Of a stretch of 46,097 bases of DNA, positions 14,841 to 22,448 are shown piece after piece. The first letter of the stretch is position 1, and each line of letters begins with the position of its first letter. The position numbers and the translations under genes were made by a program. The stretch is taken from NCBI GenBank assembly GCA_016207545.1, contig JACQPO010000140.1, positions 1-46,097 of the forward strand, written 5' to 3'. The stretch comes from Methanobacteriota archaeon (GTDB lineage Archaea; Thermoplasmatota; Thermoplasmata; RBG-16-68-12; EA-27). The notes under the pieces were generated by a model, which did no database searches, had not been told where the DNA came from, and worked only from the letters and a program-made list of their open reading frames with translations.

Positions 14841-15881
14841 GTGAGCCTCGAGGCGAAGGTCGATCTCGTCCGACGTGGCGCCGTCGAGCTCGTCGCGGAG
14901 GACGAACTGCGCGCACTCCTCCACCGCCAAGGTCGGCCGAAGGCGTACGTGGGCTTCGAGCCTTCCGGGATGATGCAGATCGGTCAAGGGTTCGTCATCG
15001 CCTCCAAGGTCCGAGACCTCCTCGAGGGCGGCTTCGACTTCACGTTCCTGCTCGCGGACTGGCACGCATTCATCAACGACAAGTTCGGCGGCGACCTGGA
15101 GAAAATCCGCGCATGCGGTCGATACTTCGAGGACTGCTTCCGCGCGCTCGGCGTCCCCGATTCTGTGCGGTACGTCACGGCGACGGACCTCGCCGCCGCG
15201 CCGGGTTACTGGATGAATGTCGTCCGCGTGAGCAAGGCCGCAAGCGTCGCCCGGATCAAACGCGCGCTCACGATCATGGGCCGGAAGGAAGAAGAGGCGG
15301 ACCTCGACGCTTCCAAGCTGATCTACCCCGCGATGCAAGTGACGGACATCCACACGTTGGACCTCGACCTCGCGCTCGGCGGCATCGACCAGCGCCATGC
15401 GCACATGCTGTACCGGGACCTCGCGCCGAGGCTCCAGTGGAAGCAAGTCGTCGCGCTCCACACGCCCCTCCTGACGTCCCTCGAGGGCGGCGGGCGGATG
15501 GACCCGGTCGAGAGCAAGATGAGCAAGTCGAAACCCGACACCGCGATCCTCCTTCCGGAGACGCGCGCGGAGGTGGAGCGCAAGATTGGGAAGGCGTTCT
15601 GCCCGCCACGCGAGGTCGAGGGCAACCCGATCCTCGAAATCGCGCGGTACATCCTGCTCCCGCGGTCCGAGGCCCTCCGGGTGGAGCGGGACGCGAAGTA
15701 CGGAGGCGACGCGGAGTTCCGGACGTTCGAAGACCTCGCGTCCGCCTACGCGTCCGGTGCCTTGCACCCGAAGGACTTGAAGGACGCGGTCGCGCGCGCG
15801 CTCAACGAAACCCTCCAACCGGTTCGAAAATACTTCGACGCCCATCCGGAGAATTACCGGACCGTGTTTGGCGGTGGATGA
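14841..15881 (+). CDS. tyrS: Tyrosyl-tRNA synthetase (archaeal type)
   Basis: TyrRS charges tRNA-Tyr. The 346-residue class I enzyme has the archaeal/eukaryotic layout without a bacterial S4 domain: YVGFEPSG leads into the ATP-site signature, LLADWHAFINDKF matches the tyrosine pocket region, and KMSKSK is intact. The HIGH-type motif reads QIGQ instead of the usual HxGH; see findings. The start is a GTG directly downstream of a TATA box. The stop overlaps the ATG of the next gene (ATGATG at 15878-15883), opening a three-gene operon with a membrane protein and a DUF488 protein. Confidence 0.93.
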   Translation: MSLEAKVDLVRRGAVELVAEDELRALLHRQGRPKAYVGFEPSGMMQIGQGFVIASKVRDLLEGGFDFTFLLADWHAFINDKFGGDLEKIRACGRYFEDCFRALGVPDSVRYVTATDLAAAPGYWMNVVRVSKAASVARIKRALTIMGRKEEEADLDASKLIYPAMQVTDIHTLDLDLALGGIDQRHAHMLYRDLAPRLQWKQVVALHTPLLTSLEGGGRMDPVESKMSKSKPDTAILLPETRAEVERKIGKAFCPPREVEGNPILEIARYILLPRSEALRVERDAKYGGDAEFRTFEDLASAYASGALHPKDLKDAVARALNETLQPVRKYFDAHPENYRTVFGGG

Positions 15882-16309
15882 TGGCGAGGCGCCGTCTCAC
15901 GGACAACGAGAAGGCGACCATCCTGGCCGCCGTCTCCGGAATCCTCCTCCTCCTGTCCGGGGTCACGGGCGCCTCCCAGTGGCGGCGCACGTTCGCGTTC
16001 CTCGAGATCGTGCTCGGGCCGAGCGTCGTGCTGTTCGTCGTGCGCGTCATCTTCGTCGCCCTCGGCTCCGTCGGCGGCATCTTCGTCCTGCTCGGCGCGT
16101 ACGCGTTCCGCGAGAAGAGGATCCGCTTGGGGAAGGTGCTCATCCTGCTCGGGACCGGCTTCACCCTCGTGAGCCTCATCCTGTACGTAATCCTCCAGCT
16201 CCAGCACGGGGACCTTCCGTTCGTCGGGGCCGGCGCGTTGGGAGCCACCGGCGTCGTCCTGTCGATCGTCGCGCGCTACAAGGCGAAACCCCGACCCCTC
16301 CTACGATGA
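15878..16309 (+). CDS. Small polytopic membrane protein in the tyrS operon
   Basis: The ATG at 15878 overlaps the tyrS stop (a second ATG follows at 15881). The 143-residue product starts with a basic MMARRRLTDNEK and has about four hydrophobic helices (near 14-30, 43-72, 85-105, 115-132), ending in a basic tail. Both its ends overlap neighbouring genes by 4 bp, so its translation is tied to tyrS and to the DUF488 gene. No functional motif is visible. Confidence 0.72.
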   Translation: MMARRRLTDNEKATILAAVSGILLLLSGVTGASQWRRTFAFLEIVLGPSVVLFVVRVIFVALGSVGGIFVLLGAYAFREKRIRLGKVLILLGTGFTLVSLILYVILQLQHGDLPFVGAGALGATGVVLSIVARYKAKPRPLLR

Positions 16310-16761
16310 CCCGCGTGTGGACGGTCGGCCACAGCACGCGATCTGCGTTGGACTTCCTGGCCCTCCTGCGGGAACACGAGATTGAGGTGCTCGCGGACAT
16401 CCGTCGGTTCCCCACCTCGCGGTGGGAGCAGTTCAAGCAGCCGAACCTGAAGGCCCACCTCGCGTCCGGTGGCATCGAGTACGTCCACCTCGCGCAGCTT
16501 GGCGGCTATCGGACCGGCGGATACGAGGCGTTTGTGGGCACGCGGGAGTTCGAGGCGGGCATCGAGCGCCTCCTCGCGTTGGCGGCGACTCGGCGCGTCG
16601 CAATCATGTGCGCGGAGGCCGTCTTCTTCCGATGCCATCGGCGATTCGTGGCCGAGGCCCTCGTCCGGCGTGGCGTGGAGGTCACCCACATCATGGGGCC
16701 GGGCAAGGTCTATCGCCACGTCGTGCGGGAGCGACTCGAAGATCGACCGGACGGGACTTGA
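16306..16761 (+). CDS. DUF488 family protein
   Basis: The 151-residue product is a typical DUF488 protein: TVGHSTRSALDFLALLREH, VLADIRRFPTSRWEQFKQPN, and MCAEAVFFRCHRRFVAEAL, where the Cys and His residues conserved in the family are present. The fold's biochemical role is not settled. It is the third gene of the tyrS operon (ATGA overlap at 16306-16309) and ends 1 bp from the end of the convergent transporter gene. Confidence 0.88.
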   Translation: MTRVWTVGHSTRSALDFLALLREHEIEVLADIRRFPTSRWEQFKQPNLKAHLASGGIEYVHLAQLGGYRTGGYEAFVGTREFEAGIERLLALAATRRVAIMCAEAVFFRCHRRFVAEALVRRGVEVTHIMGPGKVYRHVVRERLEDRPDGT

Positions 16762-16762
16762 T

Positions 16763-17947
16763 TCACGGCACGGGCTTCACGGGCATCCGCGTTCCTGCCG
16801 CCGCCCGAACCTCGCGCAGCGCGAACAGGTAGGCGAACGTCGCGAGCGCGATCGCGGAGAGGACGACGAACGGGGCGGCGGGATCTGCAGTCGCGGCCGC
16901 CAACCAGCCGCTCGCGGAGGCGGCGAGCGCGCCGCCCACAAGCTGGAAGCCGAAGATCGTCCCGAACGCGACGCCCTGCGCCCGCACGTCCGCGAGGTCG
17001 GAGATGAACGAGAACAGCGCCGGGTACGTGATGAACAGGAGGGCGACGAACGCGCCGAGCCCGAGGGCGACGACCGCGAAGCTCGAGGCGGTGGCGACGA
17101 GGATGCCTCCGACCGCGACCGCGAGGAATGCGTACTCGAGGGACCGGAATCGGCCGAACCGTCGGGAGATGCGGCCGAAGGAGAACGCCGCCAACGCCCC
17201 CGTGACGATCCACAGGGCGATCGTCGCGTCCGCCAGCGCGGGGGAGAGGTCGAGGCGGTCCGTGACGAACAGCGGCCCGAAGGCGACGACGATCGTGAAC
17301 ACGCCTCCGCCGGCGGCGAGGGGCACGATCCACGGGGCGACGCCACGGAGGACTTTGAGGGGGGACGCGCGAGGATTCGCGGCCGTGCGCACCTCCGCGG
17401 TCCCCGCGGTCACCGCGAAGCCGGCGGCCGCCGCCGCCACGTTCAGGCCGCCCCAGAAGAGGAACACGCCTTGCCACCCCCAGTACCCGGCCAGGAACCC
17501 CGCGGGCAGGAGACCGAGGAGGACGCCGAGGTCCCCGAAGCTGCTCTGTACGCCCATCGCGCGGTCCACGCCCGCGCCGCGGAACTCCCGCGAAATCCAA
17601 GAAATCCCTGCGGGATGGTACGCGCCCGCGCCCACGCGGGCGAGCGCCACGAACAGGAACAGGGCCCCGAAGGTCGTGGCGGTCGTCATGAGGACCATCC
17701 CCACCCCGAGCCACGCGATGCCGGCGGGGAGGAGGGCGCGGGACCCGTAGCGGTCCGCGAGATGACCGAACGCGAGTTGGAAGGCGACGGTCACGACGAG
17801 CCCCGTCGCGGTGAGGAGTCCCACCTCCGCGTATCCGAAGCCGATCGCCTCCCGGAGCACCGGGTACAGCGCGGGCAGGGCGGTGACTGCCCCGTCGTTC
17901 GTCAGGTGGTACAAGCTGCTCGCGAGGAGCACCCGCCGGTCCGGCAC
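16763..17947 (-). CDS. Major facilitator superfamily transporter
   Basis: The 394-residue protein has about 12 hydrophobic helices and the MFS signature loop between helices 2 and 3, GHLADRYGSRALLPAGIAWL, echoed in the second half by GRISRRFGRFRSLEYAFLA. A conserved YHPAGISWISREFRG segment follows helix 4. This is the layout of uncharacterised archaeal MFS proteins related to drug/sugar efflux families; substrate unknown. A minus-strand TATA-like GGCTTATCC at about 17972-17980 lies 25-30 bp before the ATG, suggesting a leaderless transcript. Confidence 0.88.
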   Translation of the reverse strand: MPDRRVLLASSLYHLTNDGAVTALPALYPVLREAIGFGYAEVGLLTATGLVVTVAFQLAFGHLADRYGSRALLPAGIAWLGVGMVLMTTATTFGALFLFVALARVGAGAYHPAGISWISREFRGAGVDRAMGVQSSFGDLGVLLGLLPAGFLAGYWGWQGVFLFWGGLNVAAAAAGFAVTAGTAEVRTAANPRASPLKVLRGVAPWIVPLAAGGGVFTIVVAFGPLFVTDRLDLSPALADATIALWIVTGALAAFSFGRISRRFGRFRSLEYAFLAVAVGGILVATASSFAVVALGLGAFVALLFITYPALFSFISDLADVRAQGVAFGTIFGFQLVGGALAASASGWLAAATADPAAPFVVLSAIALATFAYLFALREVRAAAGTRMPVKPVP

Positions 17948-18258
17948 GGGCTCCCGGCACCGCCGACCCGGGGATAAGCCCTGCGCCCGCCGGCGTTCGG
18001 CGGGTGGAATCGCCCGCGAACGTTCGGGCGGCGATCCGTCGCCCCCGCCATCGTCGTCCCCTCCCCCGCGCGCGTCGCCGTAGCCCGCATCCTGACGCGT
18101 GCGACCGACCTCGAAGCCCGTACCTCGCGAACCCCGAGGTCAGGGCCGCGGTCGAGGCGGCGCGGGCCCTCGCGGCCTCCCTATGGGACGGACAAGAACC
18201 AAGGTTTTATGAAGGGCAGACGCCATAAGGGCCTTTGTCGGACAGAAGTCCGACAGGG
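17948..18258. other. Divergent intergenic region with GC-rich hairpins
   Basis: This 311-bp stretch separates the MFS gene (minus) from the gene at 18259 (plus). It holds a perfect 7-bp hairpin (CCCGCCG-GCGTT-CGGCGGG, 17987-18005), a second palindromic run centred on CGAACGTTCG (about 18017-18026), a TATA-like GGTTTTATG at about 18203-18211 for the plus-strand gene, and an 8-bp inverted repeat just before that gene. No gene is convincing inside it. Confidence 0.5.
18236..18255 (+). promoter_or_regulatory. Perfect 8-bp inverted repeat before the start codon
   Basis: TGTCGGAC-AGAA-GTCCGACA ends 3 bp before the ATG at 18259 and begins about 28 bp after a TATA-like element. It could be an operator overlapping the transcription start or an RNA hairpin hiding the start codon. 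Confidence 0.5.
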
Positions 18259-19179
18259 ATGGGCGTGCGTCTGTTGCGGCGCCGGGAACCCGAGGCGGAC
18301 GCCTCCGCCGGCCTCCAGGTCGCCTCGGTCGCCCCCGACGCGGAGCTGGGCCACTTCCGACACGGGCCGTACTCCATGTGGAGCGCCGTGCGCTACATCC
18401 TGATCCTTTCCATCCTGCTGTGGTGGCTCCCCACGTTCGGCCAGATGATCGCGGGGTACATCGGCGGCCGCCGGGCGGGAGGCCCGTGGCGCGGCGTCAC
18501 CGCCGCCCTGCTCCCCGTCGCGATCATCGTCGGCATCGCGTGGGGCTCGGAGCACGGCACCTTTTCCGGATGGTTCGGCGCGATCGCCGCCATCCCGGCG
18601 GGACTCGGCGCCGTGGTGAGCGCCGCGATCCCGCCCGCGACCCCGTACGTGGACTTCGTCCTCGCGTACCTGGGGGCGTTCGTGAACTCCCTGCGCGGGA
18701 CCCTGAGCACGGGGTCGAACGGGTACCTCGTCACGATCGTGTTCGCGTACATCGGCGGCATCCTCGCGGACCAGGCCCGGCGAGAGGCCTCGGTGGGCCG
18801 CGGGACCTCCGTCGGCATCTCGATCTCCCAACCCTTCTTCGCGCCGCTGCGGAATCCCAGCCCGCCCTCCTGGGACGCCCACAAGGCCGCCCGATTCGAA
18901 GACTTGCGGAAAATCCCCGTGAGCTACGCCCGGGTCGCGCCGGCGCGCGGGCATGCCCCAAAGGTTCATGGGGCGCAAGCCGATTCCGGGGACGAGGAGG
19001 GTCCCGGGCCGCACCGGGAGGCCCACCGGGAGCCGAAGGGGAAGCCGGGGCGCAAGCCCGAATCTTCCGCGGAGGCGAAACCCGAGCCGAAGGGTCTCGA
19101 TCCCCATGCCAAAGAGATCGCGACGCGGAAGTGGGTCGAGAGGGCGCTCCGCCAGTACGAGACGGCGCACCGCCGTTAA
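18259..19179 (+). CDS. Multi-pass membrane protein with long charged cytoplasmic tail
   Basis: I choose the ATG at 18259; a TTG eight codons upstream (18235) would put the inverted repeat inside the gene. The 306-residue product has about four hydrophobic helices (roughly residues 40-60, 75-92, 98-120, 140-175), with SILLWWLPTFGQMIAGYIGG at the first and small-residue-rich AAIPAGLGAVVSAAIPPATP further on. The last 110 residues are a low-complexity Pro/Glu/Lys tail ending TRKWVERALRQYETAHRR. No known family is recognised; a scaffold or channel-like role cannot be told apart. Confidence 0.65.
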   Translation: MGVRLLRRREPEADASAGLQVASVAPDAELGHFRHGPYSMWSAVRYILILSILLWWLPTFGQMIAGYIGGRRAGGPWRGVTAALLPVAIIVGIAWGSEHGTFSGWFGAIAAIPAGLGAVVSAAIPPATPYVDFVLAYLGAFVNSLRGTLSTGSNGYLVTIVFAYIGGILADQARREASVGRGTSVGISISQPFFAPLRNPSPPSWDAHKAARFEDLRKIPVSYARVAPARGHAPKVHGAQADSGDEEGPGPHREAHREPKGKPGRKPESSAEAKPEPKGLDPHAKEIATRKWVERALRQYETAHRR

Positions 19180-19342
19180 GGCAAAGGCCCGTCGCCCGCG
19201 TCCCCGCGTACGGTCGGCGCCGACGCCGCGCGCGAAACCCGGTGCACGTCTTGCGAAGCGCGTCGCCCGCTCGGAGAAACGCGCCGCGCAGCGGGCGGGA
19301 CGGAAGGTATTAACGGGAGGGCCAGTTCCGGCGGCCTCACAC

Positions 19343-19654
19343 ATGTTCTGCCCGAACTGCGGGTCACTCCTTTTCCCCCAGGAGGGCCGCTTTGCCTGCC
19401 AAAAGTGCGGCTACGAGCGGGACATCACCTCGAAGGACGCGCGGGTCGCCCGCGTCGTCCGGCGGGAGGAACGCCCCGCGGAGACGCTCGTGCTCGACGA
19501 CGTGATCGAGACGTTGCCGCGCACCCGCGCGGACTGCCCGAAGTGCGGGAACGGCGAGGCGTTCTGGGTCATGCGCCAGACGCGCGCCGCGGACGAGCCG
19601 ACGACGCGGATCTACCGGTGCACGCGGTGCTCGTACACGTGGCGTGAGTACTGA
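19343..19654 (+). CDS. tfs: Transcription factor S (TFIIS/RPB9-like)
   Basis: TFS stimulates RNA polymerase to cleave backtracked RNA. The 103-residue protein has both zinc ribbons: N-terminal MFCPNCGSLL ... CQKCGYER and C-terminal CPKCGNGEAFW ... YRCTRCSYTW. The acidic hairpin between strands of the C-terminal ribbon reads RAADEPTT, keeping the DE pair needed for cleavage. The ATG at 19343 follows a TATA-like GTATTAAC at about 19307-19314; the frame stays open upstream through a basic, probably non-coding stretch. It lies directly before the PCNA gene, which has its own promoter. Confidence 0.96.
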   Translation: MFCPNCGSLLFPQEGRFACQKCGYERDITSKDARVARVVRREERPAETLVLDDVIETLPRTRADCPKCGNGEAFWVMRQTRAADEPTTRIYRCTRCSYTWREY

Positions 19655-19687
19655 GTCGCGGGCGCGAAGGCGCGCGTGCCGCTCATC

Positions 19688-19694
19688 TTTATAT
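19688..19694 (+). promoter_or_regulatory. PCNA promoter (TATA box)
   Basis: TTTATAT lies about 38-44 bp before the ATG at 19732, predicting a leader of about 15 nt that includes the purine-rich TGGGGGA. Confidence 0.65.
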
Positions 19695-19731
19695 GGGCAC
19701 GGGGATTACCCGTGGAAATCTGGGGGACGTT

Positions 19732-20469
19732 ATGTTCGAGGCTAAGGTCAAGTCCGACGTTCTAAAGGAGGTCGTCGACGTCATCTCGACCCTCGTCGAC
19801 GAGGCCAAGTTCAACGCGGGGAAGGACGCGCTCGTCGTGAAGGCGGTCGATCCCGCGCACGTGGCGATGGTCGACCTGTCCCTCGACCGGAGCGCGTTCG
19901 ACGGGTACAAGGCGGACGACGTGGAGCTGGGCCTCGACATGGACAAGATGAAGGAGGTCCTCAAGCTGTCCCGGGCGGGCGAGCTGCTGCACCTCGTCCA
20001 CGAGGAGGACAAAAACCGCCTCGTCGTCCAGGTCGGGAACATCACGCGGCGGATGAGCCTGGTCGACACCGCGGGGATGAGCGACCCCAAGGTCCCCAAC
20101 CTGAACCTGCCCGCGAAGGTCCGCGTGCGGACGGATGAGCTCCGCCAGGGCATCCGTGCGAGCGAGAGCGTGAGCGACCACATCGCCCTCATCGCGACCC
20201 CCGACGGCTTCGAAATCGTGAGCGAGGGGGACACGGACAGCGTGAGCCTGAAGCTGCCGAAGGACATGCTCGACGAGCTCGCGTGCAAAGAGAAGGTCCG
20301 CTCCCTGTTCCCCCTCGACTACTTCTCGAACATGGTGAAGGCGATCAGCACCGCCCCGACAGTCACGATGAACATGGGGAACGACTACCCCGTCAAGATG
20401 GAGTTCGAGATCGCGGGCGGAAAGGGCCAGGTCCGGTATTTGCTTGCGCCGCGAATCGAATCCGAATGA
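19732..20469 (+). CDS. pcn: Sliding clamp PCNA
   Basis: PCNA forms the ring clamp that tethers DNA polymerase and other replication proteins. The ATG at 19732 gives the family N-terminus MFEAKVKSDVLKEVVDVIS; an in-frame ATG at 19693 overlaps the TATA box and is not used. The 245-residue length is normal. Conserved features include VVKAVDPAHVAMVDLSL, the interdomain loop LVDTAGMSDPKVPNLNLPAK that binds PIP-box partners, and the C-terminal VRYLLAPRIESE. It is followed by the second ~21-bp array. Confidence 0.97.
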   Translation: MFEAKVKSDVLKEVVDVISTLVDEAKFNAGKDALVVKAVDPAHVAMVDLSLDRSAFDGYKADDVELGLDMDKMKEVLKLSRAGELLHLVHEEDKNRLVVQVGNITRRMSLVDTAGMSDPKVPNLNLPAKVRVRTDELRQGIRASESVSDHIALIATPDGFEIVSEGDTDSVSLKLPKDMLDELACKEKVRSLFPLDYFSNMVKAISTAPTVTMNMGNDYPVKMEFEIAGGKGQVRYLLAPRIESE

Positions 20470-20529
20470 GGTCGGGTGAAGGCCTAGCGTCCGCCTCCGA
20501 TCCCCAATGGACGAAGCTTGCCGACCCTC

Positions 20530-20745
20530 GGACTCCCTCGGACGAGGCGTCCCCGATCCTTAGGGAAGGTTGCACACCCCTTTCTCCGTCTGACGGAACC
20601 CCCTTCTCCATGGAGATGAACCCCTTCTCGCGGGGAAAAGCCCTTCGACACGGAGACGGAGTCCTTCTCGGTGGAGAAGAAGTCCATTCCCGCGGGGCGT
20701 GGCCCCGCTTCGGGAAAGACCCTTGCAATTCCAGTCAAGGTCTCG
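20530..20745. repeat. Degenerate ~21-bp tandem array of imperfect palindromes (array 2)
   Basis: Between the ends of the convergent PCNA and phosphate-permease genes lie about 9-10 units such as CCCCTTCTCGCGGGGAAAAG and TCCTTCTCGGTGGAGAAGA: pyrimidine-rich left half, purine-rich right half. TTC-type left edges fall near 20582, 20604, 20625, 20644, 20665, 20687, 20709 and 20729, a mean of 21.0 bp. The layout and spacing equal those of array 1, but the consensus differs (CCCTTCTC here, TTCCCTCG there). No open reading frame in it is convincing. Confidence 0.65.
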
Positions 20746-20762
20746 GGCGGCAGACCGGCGGG

Positions 20763-21761
20763 TCAGCGAATCCCGAAGAATCCAAACGCCGCCATGACGA
20801 GGTAGGCGAAGACAATCGACGCGGGCAGCGTCAGGATCCAGGCCCAGACGATCCGGCGTGCGACGCCCCACCGCACCGCAGACAGCCGTTGGGTCGCCCC
20901 GGTTCCCATGATCGCCATGTTGATCGCGTGGGTCGTGCTGACCGGGAAACCGACGCTCGCGGTCGCGAGGAGAATCAGGGCGCCGCCCGTCTCTGCGGAG
21001 AACCCCTGGTAGGCCCGCAGCTTCGTGATTTTCAAGGCCATCGTCTTCACGATCCGCCAGCCGCCGAGGAGGGTGCCGAAGGACAGGGCGATCTGGACCC
21101 CGAGGATGATCCAAAAGGGGACGGGCTGGCCCCCTGCGTACAGTCCCTCGAACGCGAGGATTCCCAGGATGATCCCGACGACCTTCTGGCCGTCCTGGGC
21201 CCCGTGGGAGAACGAGAAGACGAACGAGGACACCATCTGCATCCGGCGGAACTGCTTGTTGATCCGCGTCGCCGGGTAGCGCCGGAACAGGGCGATGATG
21301 AGGGCCGTGAACAGGAACGCGAAGCCGAACGCGAGGAACGGCGAGTAGATCATCGGGAGGATGACCTTCCGGACGACCGAGCCGAACTGGACCGCGGCCA
21401 GGCCGCCGGCGAAGAGGCCCGCGCCCACGAGGGAGCCGATGAGGACGTGGGTCTCCGAGACGGGGAGGCCGAAGTACCAGGTGATGACGTCCCAGACCAA
21501 CCCGCCGAGGATGGCGGCGATCACAAGGCCCGCGAAGACGAGGTTCTCCTGGATGAGCCCCCGCCAAATCGTCTCCGCGACGGCCCCGCCGAAGTACAGG
21601 CCGAGGAAGTTCCCAAAGGCGCTCAGGCCGACCGCCTGGTAGGGTGCGAGGGTCCGCGTCGCGACGATCGTCGCGATCGCGTTCGCGGCGTCCGTGAACC
21701 CGTTCCAGAACGCGAAGAACAGGGACACCGCGACGCCCGCGATGAGGAGCTCAAGGGCCAC
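20763..21761 (-). CDS. PiT-family inorganic phosphate permease
   Basis: PiT permeases carry phosphate, often as a metal-phosphate complex, with protons or Na+. The 332-residue protein has about ten helices and both copies of the PiT signature: N-terminal NGFTDAANAIATIVATR and C-terminal FSHGAQDGQKVVGIILG, plus GLPVSETHVLIGSLVGAGL and GFPVSTTHAINMAIMGTG, the paired P-x-S-x-T-H motifs. It follows the DUF47 gene by 6 bp, the usual accessory partner of PiT permeases. Confidence 0.94.
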   Translation of the reverse strand: MALELLIAGVAVSLFFAFWNGFTDAANAIATIVATRTLAPYQAVGLSAFGNFLGLYFGGAVAETIWRGLIQENLVFAGLVIAAILGGLVWDVITWYFGLPVSETHVLIGSLVGAGLFAGGLAAVQFGSVVRKVILPMIYSPFLAFGFAFLFTALIIALFRRYPATRINKQFRRMQMVSSFVFSFSHGAQDGQKVVGIILGILAFEGLYAGGQPVPFWIILGVQIALSFGTLLGGWRIVKTMALKITKLRAYQGFSAETGGALILLATASVGFPVSTTHAINMAIMGTGATQRLSAVRWGVARRIVWAWILTLPASIVFAYLVMAAFGFFGIR

Positions 21762-21767
21762 GGTCCG

Positions 21768-22397
21768 TCACCGGTTTTTCGCCACGATGTCGCTCAGGAT
21801 GTTCGCCACGTCCTCCGCGTGGTCCGTGGCGGCCTCCATGTTCTCGTAGATCTCCTTGAGCTTGATGATCGCGATGGAATCGTTCGTCTTGAACAATTCC
21901 GCGACCGCGTTGTTGAGCAGGTCGTCCGCGACGTTCTCCAGCTCGTTGATCTCCACCGCCAACTTCTCGACCCGGTCGCCGTTCTTCATGTTCCGAATCA
22001 GGCCCACGGCCGTATCGATCTTCTCGCACGCCGTGCGGATCACGTCCGCGAGGTCAACCATCGGCTTCGTCGGCGCCTTGACCTCGTACAGGTCCATGCG
22101 CAAGGCGGACGCGTAAATCAGGTCGAGCACGTTGTCCATCTGGCTCGCGAGGGCGACGATGTCCTCCCGATCGATCGGGGTGATGAACGTCCGGTTCAGG
22201 GCCTCGTACACCTCGTGGACCGCCTCGTCCCCGTTGTGTTCAATCTCCTTGAGCCGCTTCCGCTTCGCCGTGATGTCCCGGTAGTCGTCCACGAGGCTGC
22301 ACAGCGACGCGGCGCCCGCGACGAGGTTATCCCCGATCGCCTCCAGGAGGTCGAAGAACACCTTCTCCTGGGGGATAATCCATTCCTTTACCCCCAT
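21768..22397 (-). CDS. DUF47 / PhoU-like phosphate transport accessory protein
   Basis: The 209-residue protein is helical and matches the DUF47 (PhoU-like) family: IIPQEKVFFDLLEAIGDNLV at the N-terminus, LKEIEHNGDEAVHEVYEALN, and TFITPIDREDIVALASQMDN, which contains the conserved acidic and Arg residues. Members bind metals and control a neighbouring PiT permease, as expected from the gene order here. A minus-strand CTATTTAG at 22429-22436 lies about 35 bp before the ATG and probably drives both genes. Confidence 0.92.
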   Translation of the reverse strand: MGVKEWIIPQEKVFFDLLEAIGDNLVAGAASLCSLVDDYRDITAKRKRLKEIEHNGDEAVHEVYEALNRTFITPIDREDIVALASQMDNVLDLIYASALRMDLYEVKAPTKPMVDLADVIRTACEKIDTAVGLIRNMKNGDRVEKLAVEINELENVADDLLNNAVAELFKTNDSIAIIKLKEIYENMEAATDHAEDVANILSDIVAKNR

Positions 22398-22448
22398 GCA
22401 CTCACCGGCGCGGCGAACGGACCCGCCACTAAATAGTTTCCGACGCGC

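Noticed and set aside
17987..18005. Hairpin CCCGCCG/CGGCGGG as a terminator
   Set aside because: It lies upstream of both divergent genes, so there is no transcript to terminate there, and it has no T-tract.
18115..18228. Short protein-like frame (YLANPEVRAAVEAARALAAS ...)
   Set aside because: It has no start codon in reach and is broken upstream by stops; composition alone can explain it.
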